Assembly: GCA_022497155.1 (NCBI GenBank)
Contig: MU385725.1
Coordinates: 1-64,000 of the forward strand
Direction: 5' to 3'
Origin: Whalleya microplaca
Lineage: Eukaryota; Ascomycota; Sordariomycetes; Xylariales; Xylariaceae
DNA length: 64,000 nt
How positions within the stretch are numbered: position 1 is the first letter of the stretch; each line of letters begins with the position of its first letter. Shown one piece after another: positions 45,522 to 57,250 of this stretch. A program made the position numbers and the translations under genes. The notes below the pieces were generated by a model. The model saw nothing but the letters and a program-made list of their open reading frames with translations. It did not search any database and had not been told where the DNA came from.

Positions 45522-46501
45522 TTGGTCGCGAAGAGGGTTACACCAGGTATCATTACGGTATCAAGGTTGACGATTCAGTGGGCAGTCAGGCAGTTTCTGG
45601 TAAAAGGGACTGTCTACATTGCTCATCTAGGCCATCTCTACCTACTGCTTCTCGAAGTTACAGTGGATGGATGGAAGAGACGGCATATTTTATGACGAGG
45701 CAGCAAGATTACCTACCTTCAGAGTCAGTCCTTTTACAGCTACAGTCTGGTACCTAGTAGGCAGCACGTACATCTAGCAAGCAGTTAGGGGAAATGTCCA
45801 GTCTGCGTGCTCAGAAGGACCTTGTATCGGAGTTAAGCGGGTTTAGAGATAAGAGATAAGATTAGCGTATCTAATCTACCTATCTAGCAGCCTAGCAGCC
45901 TAGGCACCAGCCGCCACCCCTGACGCAACTGTATTTATTCAGCTACATGTACCTATGAATCCGGGGCGAAACAATGGCAGGCGCATTCCGTATTCCGTAT
46001 TATCAAGCTAATAAGAAGCTAAGACAAGAAGGTCAGAGTCAGAGCGTCGAATCCACGCACATCTGGTTTTGTCGCCTTTGTTCTTACGTATTCTTTTATT
46101 AAGTACACTTTTCCAATGCATGCGACTTTGTTTACCTAAGCCTTCCTGCATCCACCCGTCGTGCCGTCGTATGTCTGTCCGCATATCATCCGCATACCTA
46201 GGCAACCTTAAGATTCCATGTCAAACTCTGCCTTGTTAGAAAGCGTGCATTGTACCTGTTTCAGCCCTCAGCCTCGTCACCTTTCACTCATAAGTACCAC
46301 CATCAAACAACATACATCTACCTACTTGATGCCGTAGCCAGACACCGTAATCAGACCATACACACACCTACCCATCCGCCGCCACATTCACATATACTCC
46401 ATTCATATACCCATTTCCCGTAATTGACTGTTTCTTCTTCTTCTTCTTCTGCTTCATCATCATGTTCCTATAGAGCAGCGTCTGCGACGCCCAGTGTATC
46501 A
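45522..46501. promoter_or_regulatory. intergenic, promoter of the DUF3684 gene
   Basis: 980 bp. A TTC repeat (46431-46449) lies in the presumed leader about 50-70 bp before the ATG at 46502. The rest shows no gene; short frames at 45518 and 46008 are not convincing. Confidence 0.5.
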
Positions 46502-49500
46502 ATGGATTACGGGAGGTTGCGGGCTGCGGCCCTGCAGAGTGGTGAAGACGAGGAGGCGGTGACTGTTGATACTCGAGCTCTGATCGACAAGGTCCTGGCA
46601 AGATACTCGGGAGAATGGACAACCTTACGAGAGCTGATCCAGAATGCCGCCGACGCTCAGGCTACCACCGTCAAGATCAAGTGGGAAACCCTGCCTTCGA
46701 CGCAGATACCCTTACCGACCACCACCGATCGATCCGAGATCCTGAAGCACATCATCACGAATCACACCCTGCGCCGACTTGTCGTGCAGAACAATGGCCA
46801 GCCATTCACTAAGACTGATTGGGGAAGATTGAAGAGGATCGCTGAGGGCAATCCGGACGAGACCAAGATCGGTGCTTTCGGTGTGGGATTCTACAGTGTC
46901 TTTGCCGACTGCGAGGAGCCCTTCGTCAGCTCAGGGAGCGAGGCGATGGCTTTCTACTGGAAGGCAAATGCGCTTTTCACACGCAAACTACAACTTCCCG
47001 AAGACCAGTGCACCCCAGATACAGCCTTTGTTCTAGATTACAGAAATACAACTACAACATTGCCGAATCTATTGTCAGTCAGCCAATTCCTCGCTACAAG
47101 TTTGACATTTGTGGCGCTGCAGCACATCGAATTCTGGATCGACGACTACAAGGTACTGCATTTACAAAAGAAGACAAGTCCAAGCGTTGACGTTGCGTTG
47201 TCGAGGGACGTTGAGACGACTACTAAGGAGCGCCTTATGAGGGTGCAAAGTGTTGATCGTGCCAGCGCGCAGATCGATGCCTCGTTCATGAGCGCGGTGG
47301 GCTGGAAGCCTGTGGCGGAGACGACAGCGAAGAGCGACACCTACGGATTCGGCAACTCGGAAATCCCATCATTGCGGAGCTTCTTTTCTAGACTGACTAC
47401 GGGCTCTTCTTCAAAGAATAGCAAAGCAGCAAGAGAGGAGAGAGTTGCTCAGGAGACCATTTCCGAAGACATTACTGCGCTGTCAACATCGAGCATATTC
47501 TTAAGAGTAACAACTGCCGCGATCAAGACATCCGTTACTGCGAACTTCTCCGCAGAGCTGGAGAGAGCTACCAAGAAACCTCCCCCTAAACTCGCCAAAC
47601 TATCGATATTAACATCTTCGTATGATGAAACGCAAGCCTCGGAAAGTTCTACGAACTCTGGGGCGGTCTCAAAGGCCACTGATGTCTTTGCTTCCGTACT
47701 ACCCAGCAAAAAGGGCGGGCGGATATTCATTGGGTTTCCCACTACTCAGACGACTGGTGCGGGTATGCATATATCAGCCCCGTCTATCATTCCTACAGTA
47801 GAACGTGAGGCCATTGATTTGAACGCAAGATGGGTGAGAACGTGGAATATCGAGATGCTCCGAGCGGCTGGCATCATGACCCGACTTGCGTTTTCCAATG
47901 AGATGGCCGAATTACAATCGAAGCTGCAACGAGCTGCTGAAACTGCCTCATACAGTATTACATCGAAAGAAATCAGTAAATACATGCCCGAAGCTCTGCA
48001 TGTTTTGAAGGCTTTCACGTTCGGGGATTCGACGCCGAGCGGTCACGTTTCACAGATTATCGAGGAGGCGTTTTGGACATCGTACCGAAAACCGTTCGTA
48101 GAGATCTATAGTAGCCGGGGTGTTCTCCCTACTACTAAGGTCCGACTTGGCTCGCAAGAGCTTGCTAAGTTTGTTGAAGGGATACCGGTGGTTCCGCAAG
48201 AACTCGAAGCCAGTGGGTTCGTTATGAAATTGAAAGATTTCGACTTACTCTCCCCCATAACGGTAGACGATGTGCGGCAGGAGTTGTCAGGGAAACCTCT
48301 CAACAAAGCTCAACTCATCAGTTTTATCCAATGGGCTGCCAAAAGGGCCGTGCAAGGAGAGCTGGATCCCTCGGACAAAGACAGATTGCTTGATGTCGCA
48401 GTGGCTATTATCAGCGAAGGCGACGATGACCAGGGTGATATTATCGCCTTGGGAAGCATCAAGAATTATCTGAGTCCAAACAAGATACCCGCGGGAGTGC
48501 CGATCCCCCCGACAACTATTCCCTTTGACTTTTCTAGAAATTGCAGTTCGAACGAGCTGCAAGCTTTGGGCTGGGACGCCCTCGAAATTGTCCCTTGGCT
48601 TCGATTCTTAATCGACACTCGGTCGACAAGAGTGGATGAGCAGAACTTGACTAAGTCGCCCGATTTCTCGGTTCGGATTCTCACTATATTGTCAAAGAGC
48701 TGGGACAACCTTAGCCAGATGTCCAAAAGCACTGTCGTATCATTGCTACAGAGCCATACTGTTATGCCGACCAAGTTGGGTATGAGAAAACCCACAGAGT
48801 CCTTTTTCCAGACCGTCAAATTATTTGACGATCTTCCGACTATTGAAGGGTGCTCATCACTCAAGGACAAATTCCTGTCCGCCATCGGCGTCAGGAAAAC
48901 TGTAGACCTTGAAACTATCTTCAAACGCTTGTTGAACCCTTCGCCGGAAGTCGAAGGTTCTGGGCAAGCAAAATGGAGTCACGTTGAACTTATCAAGTAT
49001 CTGGCGTCAGTACGGAATGACATTCCAAACGATGATCTTAGGAAGCTGAAGGAATCTCGGATATGCCCGGCAGAGGCGGGACCGCCTGGACAAGAAGCCA
49101 GCAAGGCGAGCCCTCAGCTTTACAAAGTTTCCGAGCTCTATGAGCCGAAAGGCCAGCTTCGACCCCTGGGCCTCAGGATCATCCAATGGCCCGGCGGGGG
49201 CTTGCGGACTGGCTCGCCCGAGGGGAGGTTTCTCAGTGCGCTCGGTTTACGGCCGCACCCCGGTGCTCCTGAGCTCGTGGACATGATGGCTTCGTCTGAA
49301 CAGTATTTACGCAGGGATGCTATGAACTATTTCATCATGTTTCATCACACCAATGGCTATGCGGCTTTCAACATCGGGAACAGTCCCAAGGCGTTTCTTC
49401 CTCTGCAAGGAGACTCCAAACGGCTTGTTCCCCCAACTGAATGTTTCACGAACGAAGCAGCTGCTGTCTTGGGCTTCAGCATCCTGAAAAGGGAACTCCA

Positions 49501-52060
49501 TCCTCATGCACCTGTAAGTTCATTCGATTTTCCGTCTAGTGTACATACTATTGGAAATCATTGCTAACGATATGGTAGAAATTCGGTGTCGCTGCTGATC
49601 CGCCCATCCTGAATTGCGTGGACCGTCTAATCAATAAACCTCCCCCGAACGCCCAGGAAGCTGCCGCTGTGTTCGGATATTTCGCAACCCGCATAAATGA
49701 ACTAGCTACTAGCTCAATCGTGAAGCTTCGAGACGCGCCTATCGTGCCAGTCGTTCGGAAGCGAATGTCGTTGATGACCCAGTCGTCTCCTGGGGGAGAT
49801 CATAAGCCGAGCAACGTCGTTCATCTGGGTCCTCGGCACTGCTATCTGGGCAACTCGACGATGTACGGAGAAATCTTTGACTTCGTCGACTTCGGTAGCT
49901 CTGCGAATGCATTTTTATCTGCCTGCGGTTCGAAGACCGAGCCGACCAAGCTTGAAATTGCTCAATTAGCTGCAGGTGAGCCTGCGAGGCTTCTCAGCGT
50001 TCTTCAAAGCCCCGAGAAATACTTAAGCCTTTTGAGATTTCTAGCAGAGGACATGGCAACTCTCCGAAGGGATAAGGACCTCTGGAAGAAATTGAAGTCA
50101 TCCCCGTGCTTGCTAGCTTTCAAGGAAATCAATACGGCCTCGAAGGAGAAGAAGTCGTTAGACAACGAGGAGGACGAGCAGACCATCAGACACTACCAGC
50201 TCGCCGCCCCGTCTAGCATCGTCATCCTAGACGACTATATCAGCTATCGCTTATTCAAGGACCACCTCGTGTGCGCGCCTGAGGAGGACGTCTTGGAAGC
50301 ATTCTACGTAGCGCTAGGCTCGTCAAATATCTCTGCTATTGTTCAAGAGGATCTTCGGATTGGCCCGCACAGCGAAAAGCAAGACGGTGCAGTTTGGCTT
50401 CGAAAACACGTCCTCGAGCGGTCGAAGCTCTTCATTCACGAGTATGCTAGATATTCGCGCGACGCCATCAAACATGACGCGAAGTGGCTTGAGAAGAATC
50501 TGAGCGTGGAAGTTGTACGGACTATCGCACTTCGTCGATCGCTTCGTAGCCAGAGCCAGTCACATACTGAGAAGCGATCTGCGGCAAGTAATAAGAGCGG
50601 TAACGGTTGGGTTCTCTACGTGGCCTCGGAATCTTCGCGTCCAGATATGTACCAGGTAGGACAGGCGGTGTGTCAGCTCGTCTTGAACCGGCCCAGCCAG
50701 CAGGCCTATTTCTTCTTCGAGCCCTTCCTCAAGCTCGACCTCCTGGACTTGAGGGCTCGCGGGTACAACGTCGATCGTATACTCAGAGCTAAGGCAGCGG
50801 AGGCCAGAATTGCCGAGGAAGAGAGACGCAAGGCCCTGGACGCCGAGCAGACGCGAATAAGGGAGCGAGAGCAGGAATTCGCAAGACAGAACCAGGCCGC
50901 TGCCGCCGCAGCCAGGGAGCAAACCAGAACGCCACCGCCCCATATGCCCGGCAGCTTCGACTCGCCCGAGGATAATAAGGAACCACCGACCGCAGTGCCG
51001 CTGCCATGGCAGAACAAGAGAGGCAAGGGGCTTTTTTCAAACCTGTCTAAACGACTCGGTTTCGATACCTCGGACGAAGCAGACGAGCACCTCAACAACT
51101 TCGTCGACTCCTCCGCACCAACCCCCGACAACCACAACAACCACCCAGTCAAGTTGCCACCAGCCGAGTCCTCCAAGGTCGGCAATAAGAACAACAACGA
51201 CGACGGCAAGGTGACGAACCCGGCGATCATCCAGCAGAACCTGCTGAACGCGGTGAAGTCGACGCGCGCGCACGACTCGTCGCAGCTCTTCTCCCCGCCC
51301 ACCACGCGCGAGGTGAAAGAGCAGGCCACCTACTGCGACGACACCGCCGGCCAGGACCTGACCTTCGTCGCCGAGGCCGCCAACGGCATGCGCGTGTTCA
51401 TCGCCAACGCCGCCGCCGTCGACCCCGCGCGATTTCTCGCCGGACACCACGCCGCCGTCAACGCGTTCGCGAGCCTGCTGCAGGACGTCGGCGACGTGTA
51501 CGCTATCCACCGCTCCGCGCTGCATATCTTTTACGATGAGAGGGGCGGGACGATCGCGTTTAATCGTGACGGGAGTATTTTTTGTAATTTGAGGTTTCAT
51601 TTGCAGCTGCACTCCGGTCAGGGTCAAGGGGGAAGTGGAAGTGCGGGTGGAAATGGGGGTGGAAATGGGGGGCAAGGTGAGGGAGAGGCCAGGGCGTCCG
51701 CGGCCGTTTGGTGGTGGGTTGTTCTCGCGCATGAGCTCGCGCATAATATCATTCAGCCGCATAATGCTGATCACAGCTACTACACGTACGTTACCTTACT
51801 CGTTACTCCTTACTAACCTACCTAACGGCAACTTTTTTAAACCCTTTTGCTAACGGACTATCAGCGAGTCCTTCATCCAGCAGTACTTCCCCAAGATGAT
51901 GCTGAAGGCGACCCTACTCCTTGGCAGCACATCTGCCCCGGCCTCGGCGTCGACGTCGGGTTCCGCATCATCAGCACAGCTGCCGTCGAGTGCAGGCACC
52001 CCGGCCGAGGCGCCGCCGCCGTATAGGGAGAGCGGGAGTCGATCATCCTCGAAGCGCTAG
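46502..52060 (+). CDS. giant DUF3684 protein: GHKL ATPase domain plus HExxH motif
   Basis: Exons 46502-49513, 49579-51785, 51865-52060; joined 1,804 residues, normal for this fungal family. The N-terminus is a sacsin/Hsp90-like ATPase: LRELIQNAADAQATTVKI (residue about 42, Bergerat N-box), then GAFGVGFYSVFAD (about 124, G1 box). The middle is a long helical region. Residues about 1420-1470 are a charged coiled coil (EEERRKALDAEQTRIRERE), followed by a disordered Asn/Pro-rich linker. The C-terminal domain carries VVLAHELAHNIIQPHNADHS (about residue 1720), an HExxH with a third His at the metzincin spacing, with ESFIQQYFPKM across the last intron. Role unknown. I infer a chaperone-like ATPase; metalloprotease activity is speculative. 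Convergent with ECM16. Confidence 0.9.
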
Positions 52061-52745
52061 GGGCGTCGGGTTTCGCTCGAGAAATTCCGCTCGCCGGGGC
52101 GGTCGAAGTAGGGGGTGCCTAGATATTAAAGCGCTCGTTCGCGGATGGGGTTAGGTTGTGCGAAGACGAGCCGGCTAAATCTAGCTGCATTTGAGTCTTG
52201 CTCGGCCCTGCTTTCCGAACTTGAGGCGAAGCGCCTGGGGTTATATGTTTACCGAACCGAACCGGACAGGCAGGCAGACAGACAGGCAACCAATCAGGCA
52301 GCCATCGTGCATTTTGTCTAGAGTAGTATAAACGGACAGGACAGTATAGAGACATAAGGCGGGACACGCATACCCTAGGTTGCTAGTAGACCTAGGTACA
52401 TAGGACCCCATTATACCCTTGCAGAAGGGAGGGAGTTTGTATTGTAGTAGTATAGATAGCGTGGACGCATGGACACATGTTATGTACTGTACTATGAATA
52501 CGGCAGGCAGGCAGGCAATTGATTTTTTACAAGGACTTTATGAAGCTGTTGGTTGGCTAACTGACCAGTATATACAAAGTGACTGATGTTTAATCCCTTG
52601 TTATGTGTAATCAAAGACTCTACAACAGTAAACTAAAAGAATTGAACGGAGTGCAACGTATTGATTCTTTTAAGTTCTATCCATCTACCCTAATGCGCCC
52701 ACACAGATGAACGAAACATTCCCATATCCAACAGCCCTCCATTAC
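52061..52745. other. 3' flanks, DUF3684 gene / ECM16
   Basis: 685 bp between convergent stop codons. CAGGCAGG-type simple repeats (52266-52285 and 52504-52517). No gene is supported. Confidence 0.5.
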
Positions 52746-55700
52746 TCACTCCGTAACCCACCCCTTCCCCAACACCTTCCGCTGCTTAATCTTCGTGACC
52801 GGCAATGGCCACCCCTGACCCCCCGCCGCGCCCTCGGCCCTCAGATACGGCACGACCCAGCACTCGCGCGCGTCCGCCTCCGCCCGCACGACCTCCTTGA
52901 TGGGCTTCCCGTAGGAAATCAGCGGCGTGCCCTTCGCCAGCGCCGCCAGTTGCGCGCCGCTGACGTCCGTGAGCGCCAGCATGCGCGTCTTGGGGGACTT
53001 CTTGGCGTCCGGCGCTGGTGCGGCGCGCTGCAGGTGCGCGTACACGACGTACTCGGGACACTCCTGCGGGCTGTAGTGCGCGAGGCTGCTGGACGGGTGG
53101 ATGTAGACGAGGGGGTCATCGTCGCGGGAATTAGACAGCAGAGGCTGCAGCGGCACATATGGCACGTCGATGGCGCGGCGGGGCTTGCGGTGGCCCCCCG
53201 TGTCCGGCGGCACGGGCGCCAGGTCCGCGCGGATGGCGACCTGGTCGACGAAGCCGGCAGCGACCATCTGCTTGAGAGCGGCGACCTGCTTGGGGGAGGG
53301 GCGGTCAAGCTTCTCGCGGAACGCGAGGTTCGCGAAGGCCGGGATGTCCTTCTGCAGGAGGCCGGTGAGCTGGCGGCGGAGCTTCTGCGTCTCCTGCAGC
53401 GCCTTGAACCGCACGAAGTGGCTCGCGCACCACGCCTCCGTCGGCTCGTGCGCGAACTCGCCCACCGCCTGCAGCAGCTTGATGGCGTCCGAGCCGTCGT
53501 CGAGCGCGCGGAAGTTCCGGTGCACTTCGTTGTACTTCCGTCGCGCTTGCGCCTGCCGGGTCTCGGCGGCTACGTCCTCGTTAGTGCGGAACCGGTGCTC
53601 GGTCTCCGCGGGCACGGCGGGTATTGCTTGGCTCTCTGGGATGAATATCTCTGCTACCGACAGTCCTGCGACAAGCGCAACGGTATAGGGTAGGCATTCA
53701 TGTAAATGCCCGATGAGAAGAATGCGTGCGAAGCGAGGTGGTAGAGGGAATTTGGCCATTGTGGATCCGATTTGGGTCGCTTGGCCTGAGGGAGTGATGG
53801 CCGAAAGATACTGTAGCAGTTTTTCTGCCTTGGCAAGGCTTTGCCGTTCCGGAGGCGTGGGAAAGGGGAAGTTGATAACGTGTTGTAATCGCATTGCCTT
53901 AAGCTGCAGCACAACGCCTTCAATGGGCATCCTGAGTAGTTCTGGATCTGCAAACTCGGGGAAATCCCGCTCGTACACAGCGGAGGAATAGAGTCGGTAA
54001 CAATGACCCGGTCCAGTTCGGCCAGCTCGTCCGGACCGTTGGTTTGCACTGGCTTTGCTGATCCAACCGACCTCGTAACTCTGTACTCCGGTATCTTTGT
54101 TGTACTTCCTTTCTTTCGAGCGACCACAGTCAAACACATACCGTATGCCAGGAATTGTTAAACTAGTCTCGGCAACGTTGGTAGCAAGTATAATCGCTCT
54201 CGAGCCTTCAGGAGGCTCGTCGAATACTCGCATTTGTTCCCTGGTAGGCAGAAGCGAATAGAGAGGCAAAATATGCATCTTCATAGGCCCTGTTCCAACT
54301 TCCCCTAAAACATCAAATTCGCCATCATCCTCGGCATCCTCTTCTTCTTCGTCAATAAAAGGAATATCATAATCGTCATTCGCAGTTTCGTTCGTTTCCC
54401 CGAAGTCGATATCTTCAACTTCTAGGGGTGCGTCATTGGCGGATATTCGCACCTTTGGATAGGAAACGGGATTTAAACTGCCAGACGAAAGCTTAAGCTT
54501 CTTGCTGAGCCTCTGAATTTCATCGTGGCTAGTAAGAAAGACCAGAAAGCCACCAGGCGGGAGCTTCCGATGCCCTCTGGTGATCTTCTTGAAAGCTTCG
54601 TCCACGTAGTCGTAGGGCGTCTGCCGAGCAAAGTGAGTAGTAACCGTATGTTGACGGCCCTCGACATCGATAACCGGTGGAGGTATTGGGAATAGTGTTG
54701 GGTTTTTTGTAAGATCATCTATCCGTAGTGTGGCCGACATGATTATTAGCTTCAAAGGGGCCAAGCTGGGCTCCTTGTTAGCCATTTCTTCTCGCAGCTT
54801 AACAACCCGGCTAAGCATTCCTATCAGGATATCCGTGTTTACGCTCCTTTCGTGAGCTTCGTCGATAATGACTGCGGAGTATTTGCGAAGTGCTATGTCA
54901 TTCGCGACCTCTCGAAGGAGTACACCGTCTGTCATGAATTTGACTGCGGTCTTCTCGTCCGTCGTACCTTCAAACCGAATCTGGTACGCAACAACGTCTG
55001 AATGATCACCCAGTTCTTGTCCTACTCGTTTTGACATACTAACTGCGGCCACTTTTCGTGGCTGCGTTACTCCAATGATACCTCTCGTGGGAGAATTTGG
55101 AGATCCGTAGCCAGCTTCGAATAAGAATTGAGGGACTTGTGTTGTTTTTCCTGAACCTGTAGCACCACATATAACAACCACATTATTGTTGTGGATAGCT
55201 TCCATAATCTTCTGTTCTTCCCCTACCACTGGCAATTGAAGTCGCGCCTCTTGGATTTCAGGTGACCTTTGTACAGAGACACTAAATGCTTTCCGCCCAG
55301 TTTCCCTCGTAGGGAGCAATTCCATTGGTAATGGGTCCTGCTCAAGAGGGCGCGGCTGGAAATTTTTGGGGACTGGAATATCTAGAGCCGATGTGTTATT
55401 GTCGATAGGCAGGTACCCTAGAGCTTGATTGCGTTGCTCATGAGCCCATGCTTTGAAAGCGGAAGATCTCTCTTTTCCACCCAAGTCGTCACCTTCCTCC
55501 TCCTCCTCCTCAGATGACTCCTGGTCACTACTAGACTCTTCGTCGGCAGATCCTCCTTCAGACTCCTCTCCTGAGATATCCGGAGAACCGAGTGAATCAT
55601 GAGCAGATACGTCAGAGCTGAAGCCAGACCATTCCTCACCATCACTCCCATCATCGCTGTGGGAATGTTCCGAGTCTTCAGAAGGCGCTTCAGGCTGTAC

Positions 55701-56405
55701 GAATTGTGGCCTCGATGAAATCTTCGACTTTACACCACCACGTTTTTGCCTCTTTTGGATAACAGGTCGTCCATCATCATCTAATTCTAATGGTCGTTTC
55801 AGTCCAGATCCTGCCGTTGGCGTTGGTTTAGCCTGTGGTGCAGAGCTGCCATTGTCGATATTGTTGCCGTTTTTGGCTGTAGCAGCTTTCAACGGCGGCT
55901 TCTCGATTCGTGCATCAGTGTGACCGATCTTCGAATCATCATCGCTCGATTCATCACTTTCCGCAGCGATTCTAGTCTCAAACAACACGTCTTCATCGCC
56001 ATCGTAAACACCAGCTTGTCTTTCTCTTAACGCTCGGCTAAGTGCCTGACGCTTCGTCTCTTTTCCTTGGCCAAGACTTCGACTGCTAGAAAATAAACTC
56101 GTATCGATTTTATTCTTAGCTAATTCGGCTAAAAGCTCTCGATTCTCGTCCTTTTTCAATTTGTTGTCGATGTATTTTTCAAGGCGTTTCGCCTTTTTGC
56201 CGCTCACATTGGCGTCGCCCTTCAGTTTTTCTCTTAGTTGAGCTCTCTTAGCATCCTGGGCTATTTTCTGAGCGTCCGGGAGAATCTCCAACGCATTGCT
56301 GTCGGCTTGAGAGGGCGCAGCTCCGCCATCATGAGCACCATTCTGTTGAGCCTTTTCCCGTGCAAGGACTTTATGTTTCCTCTGTCGAGGCACAAATTTA
56401 GGCAT
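52746..56405 (-). CDS. ECM16: DEAH-box RNA helicase of the U3 snoRNP (Dhr1/Ecm16, DHX37)
   Basis: Single exon, 1,219 residues, close to yeast Ecm16. The start at 56405 (MPKFVPRQRKHK) is chosen over an upstream in-frame ATG (56534) because this is the family N-terminus. The acidic N-terminal region is nuclear/nucleolar in type. Helicase motifs in order: CGATGSGKTTQVPQF (I, about 415), IIDEAHERSVNTD (II, about 515), IIMSATLRIDD (III), ATNVAETSLTIPGIRYVFD (V) and QRSGRAGRTGPGHCYRLYS (VI, about 795). Helicase-associated and OB-fold domains follow. The enzyme displaces U3 snoRNA from pre-18S rRNA during small-subunit assembly. Divergent from the PAC3-type gene, 304 bp between starts. Confidence 0.95.
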   Translation of the reverse strand: MPKFVPRQRKHKVLAREKAQQNGAHDGGAAPSQADSNALEILPDAQKIAQDAKRAQLREKLKGDANVSGKKAKRLEKYIDNKLKKDENRELLAELAKNKIDTSLFSSSRSLGQGKETKRQALSRALRERQAGVYDGDEDVLFETRIAAESDESSDDDSKIGHTDARIEKPPLKAATAKNGNNIDNGSSAPQAKPTPTAGSGLKRPLELDDDGRPVIQKRQKRGGVKSKISSRPQFVQPEAPSEDSEHSHSDDGSDGEEWSGFSSDVSAHDSLGSPDISGEESEGGSADEESSSDQESSEEEEEEGDDLGGKERSSAFKAWAHEQRNQALGYLPIDNNTSALDIPVPKNFQPRPLEQDPLPMELLPTRETGRKAFSVSVQRSPEIQEARLQLPVVGEEQKIMEAIHNNNVVVICGATGSGKTTQVPQFLFEAGYGSPNSPTRGIIGVTQPRKVAAVSMSKRVGQELGDHSDVVAYQIRFEGTTDEKTAVKFMTDGVLLREVANDIALRKYSAVIIDEAHERSVNTDILIGMLSRVVKLREEMANKEPSLAPLKLIIMSATLRIDDLTKNPTLFPIPPPVIDVEGRQHTVTTHFARQTPYDYVDEAFKKITRGHRKLPPGGFLVFLTSHDEIQRLSKKLKLSSGSLNPVSYPKVRISANDAPLEVEDIDFGETNETANDDYDIPFIDEEEEDAEDDGEFDVLGEVGTGPMKMHILPLYSLLPTREQMRVFDEPPEGSRAIILATNVAETSLTIPGIRYVFDCGRSKERKYNKDTGVQSYEVGWISKASANQRSGRAGRTGPGHCYRLYSSAVYERDFPEFADPELLRMPIEGVVLQLKAMRLQHVINFPFPTPPERQSLAKAEKLLQYLSAITPSGQATQIGSTMAKFPLPPRFARILLIGHLHECLPYTVALVAGLSVAEIFIPESQAIPAVPAETEHRFRTNEDVAAETRQAQARRKYNEVHRNFRALDDGSDAIKLLQAVGEFAHEPTEAWCASHFVRFKALQETQKLRRQLTGLLQKDIPAFANLAFREKLDRPSPKQVAALKQMVAAGFVDQVAIRADLAPVPPDTGGHRKPRRAIDVPYVPLQPLLSNSRDDDPLVYIHPSSSLAHYSPQECPEYVVYAHLQRAAPAPDAKKSPKTRMLALTDVSGAQLAALAKGTPLISYGKPIKEVVRAEADARECWVVPYLRAEGAAGGQGWPLPVTKIKQRKVLGKGWVTE

Positions 56406-56709
56406 TTTTCTCTCTGTCGACAATGTAGATTGGAAGACAGTCGTGTAGGAAGACAGAAGACATTCAAATTTTGACCGCCCGGCAGAACTTTTAAGGTGAT
56501 CAGACTTGGTTAGCGCGGGGTAGCTTATCCCCAAAGTGGATATTGTAGCAACCAGTTACATGCAGGCGACACTGTCTCACTCACTCACTTTCATAAACCC
56601 CAAAGGCAGCCGCTTTCAACACAAGTAGTTCAATCAAATCAATATTTCGTCGATTTTTCACTTACTCGTTTACTCGGATACTGAAAACTCAAACTACTAG
56701 CCTAATATC
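56406..56709. promoter_or_regulatory. divergent promoter, ECM16 / PAC3-type chaperone
   Basis: 304 bp serving two genes. GTCGATTTTTCAC at 56650-56662 reads GTGAAAAATCGAC on the minus strand, a near match to the ribosome-biogenesis element GAAAAATTT, about 250 bp before the ECM16 ATG. Short CTCACTCACTCAC repeat at about 56576-56588. Confidence 0.45.
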
Positions 56710-57200
56710 ATGGATTCATCACGGGTACTCGAGGAGTCGTTTCCAGCTCAGTCGAAAAGTGCTATAGGACCAATTGATGGAATTGCTACCGAAGCTTCAG
56801 CTCTCTTCTTCTCCGACAAGATACTGGTCACCCTATCTCAAGAAGGCCGACTTTCTCAATGGGTAATATATAAATTATCAAAGCTTTTTGAACGGAAGAT
56901 CTAATTCCTCGGTAGATTCAAGTACCACTCTCAGCGCCCTCACCAGCTAGTGTGGACATGGCGCTGGCGAATCCTAGTTTACTGCCTATGTCTCATTTAA
57001 CACCGAAGACGCTGCTTGGTGGAGGAGGAGAGGAAAGAGAATCCTTGGCGCAGCTCTATGCTGTGCAAATTGCCAGTCACATTGCGAGACGGGACTCTGA
57101 GGAACGTCGCACGCTTGTTGTTGGCCTTGGCCTCAAAAAACTTGAGCCTGGCCGGGAAGCATTCTTTGATGTCCTTGAACTAATTCAAAAGGTCCTATAA
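56710..57200 (+). CDS. proteasome assembly chaperone 3 family protein
   Basis: Exons 56710-56862 and 56916-57200 (intron donor GTAATA, acceptor TAG) give 145 residues. SAIGPIDGIATEASALFFSD, KILVTLSQEGRLSQW joined to IQVPLSAPSPASVDMAL, then LTPKTLLGGGGEERE, LYAVQIASHIA, and ERRTLVVGLGLKK match the fungal POC3/POC4-PAC3 family. These proteins form a small dimeric chaperone that guides alpha-ring assembly of the 20S proteasome. Whether this is the Poc3 or Poc4 counterpart cannot be told by eye. It is convergent with the oxygenase gene, only 50 bp between stop codons. Confidence 0.85.
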
Positions 57201-57250
57201 ATCAGCACAGCTATACAAGAAAAAATCAAGACGAGACTGCTAAATGACCA

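Noticed and set aside
45821..45860. Possible 5S rRNA fragment (ATCGGAGTTAAGCGGG)
   Set aside because: Only a dozen bases resemble 5S; the flanking conserved regions are absent.
52707..53693. Long rightward open frame (328 codons) over the ECM16 3' end
   Set aside because: Antisense shadow of a GC-rich coding region; Arg/Leu/His-rich composition, no family.
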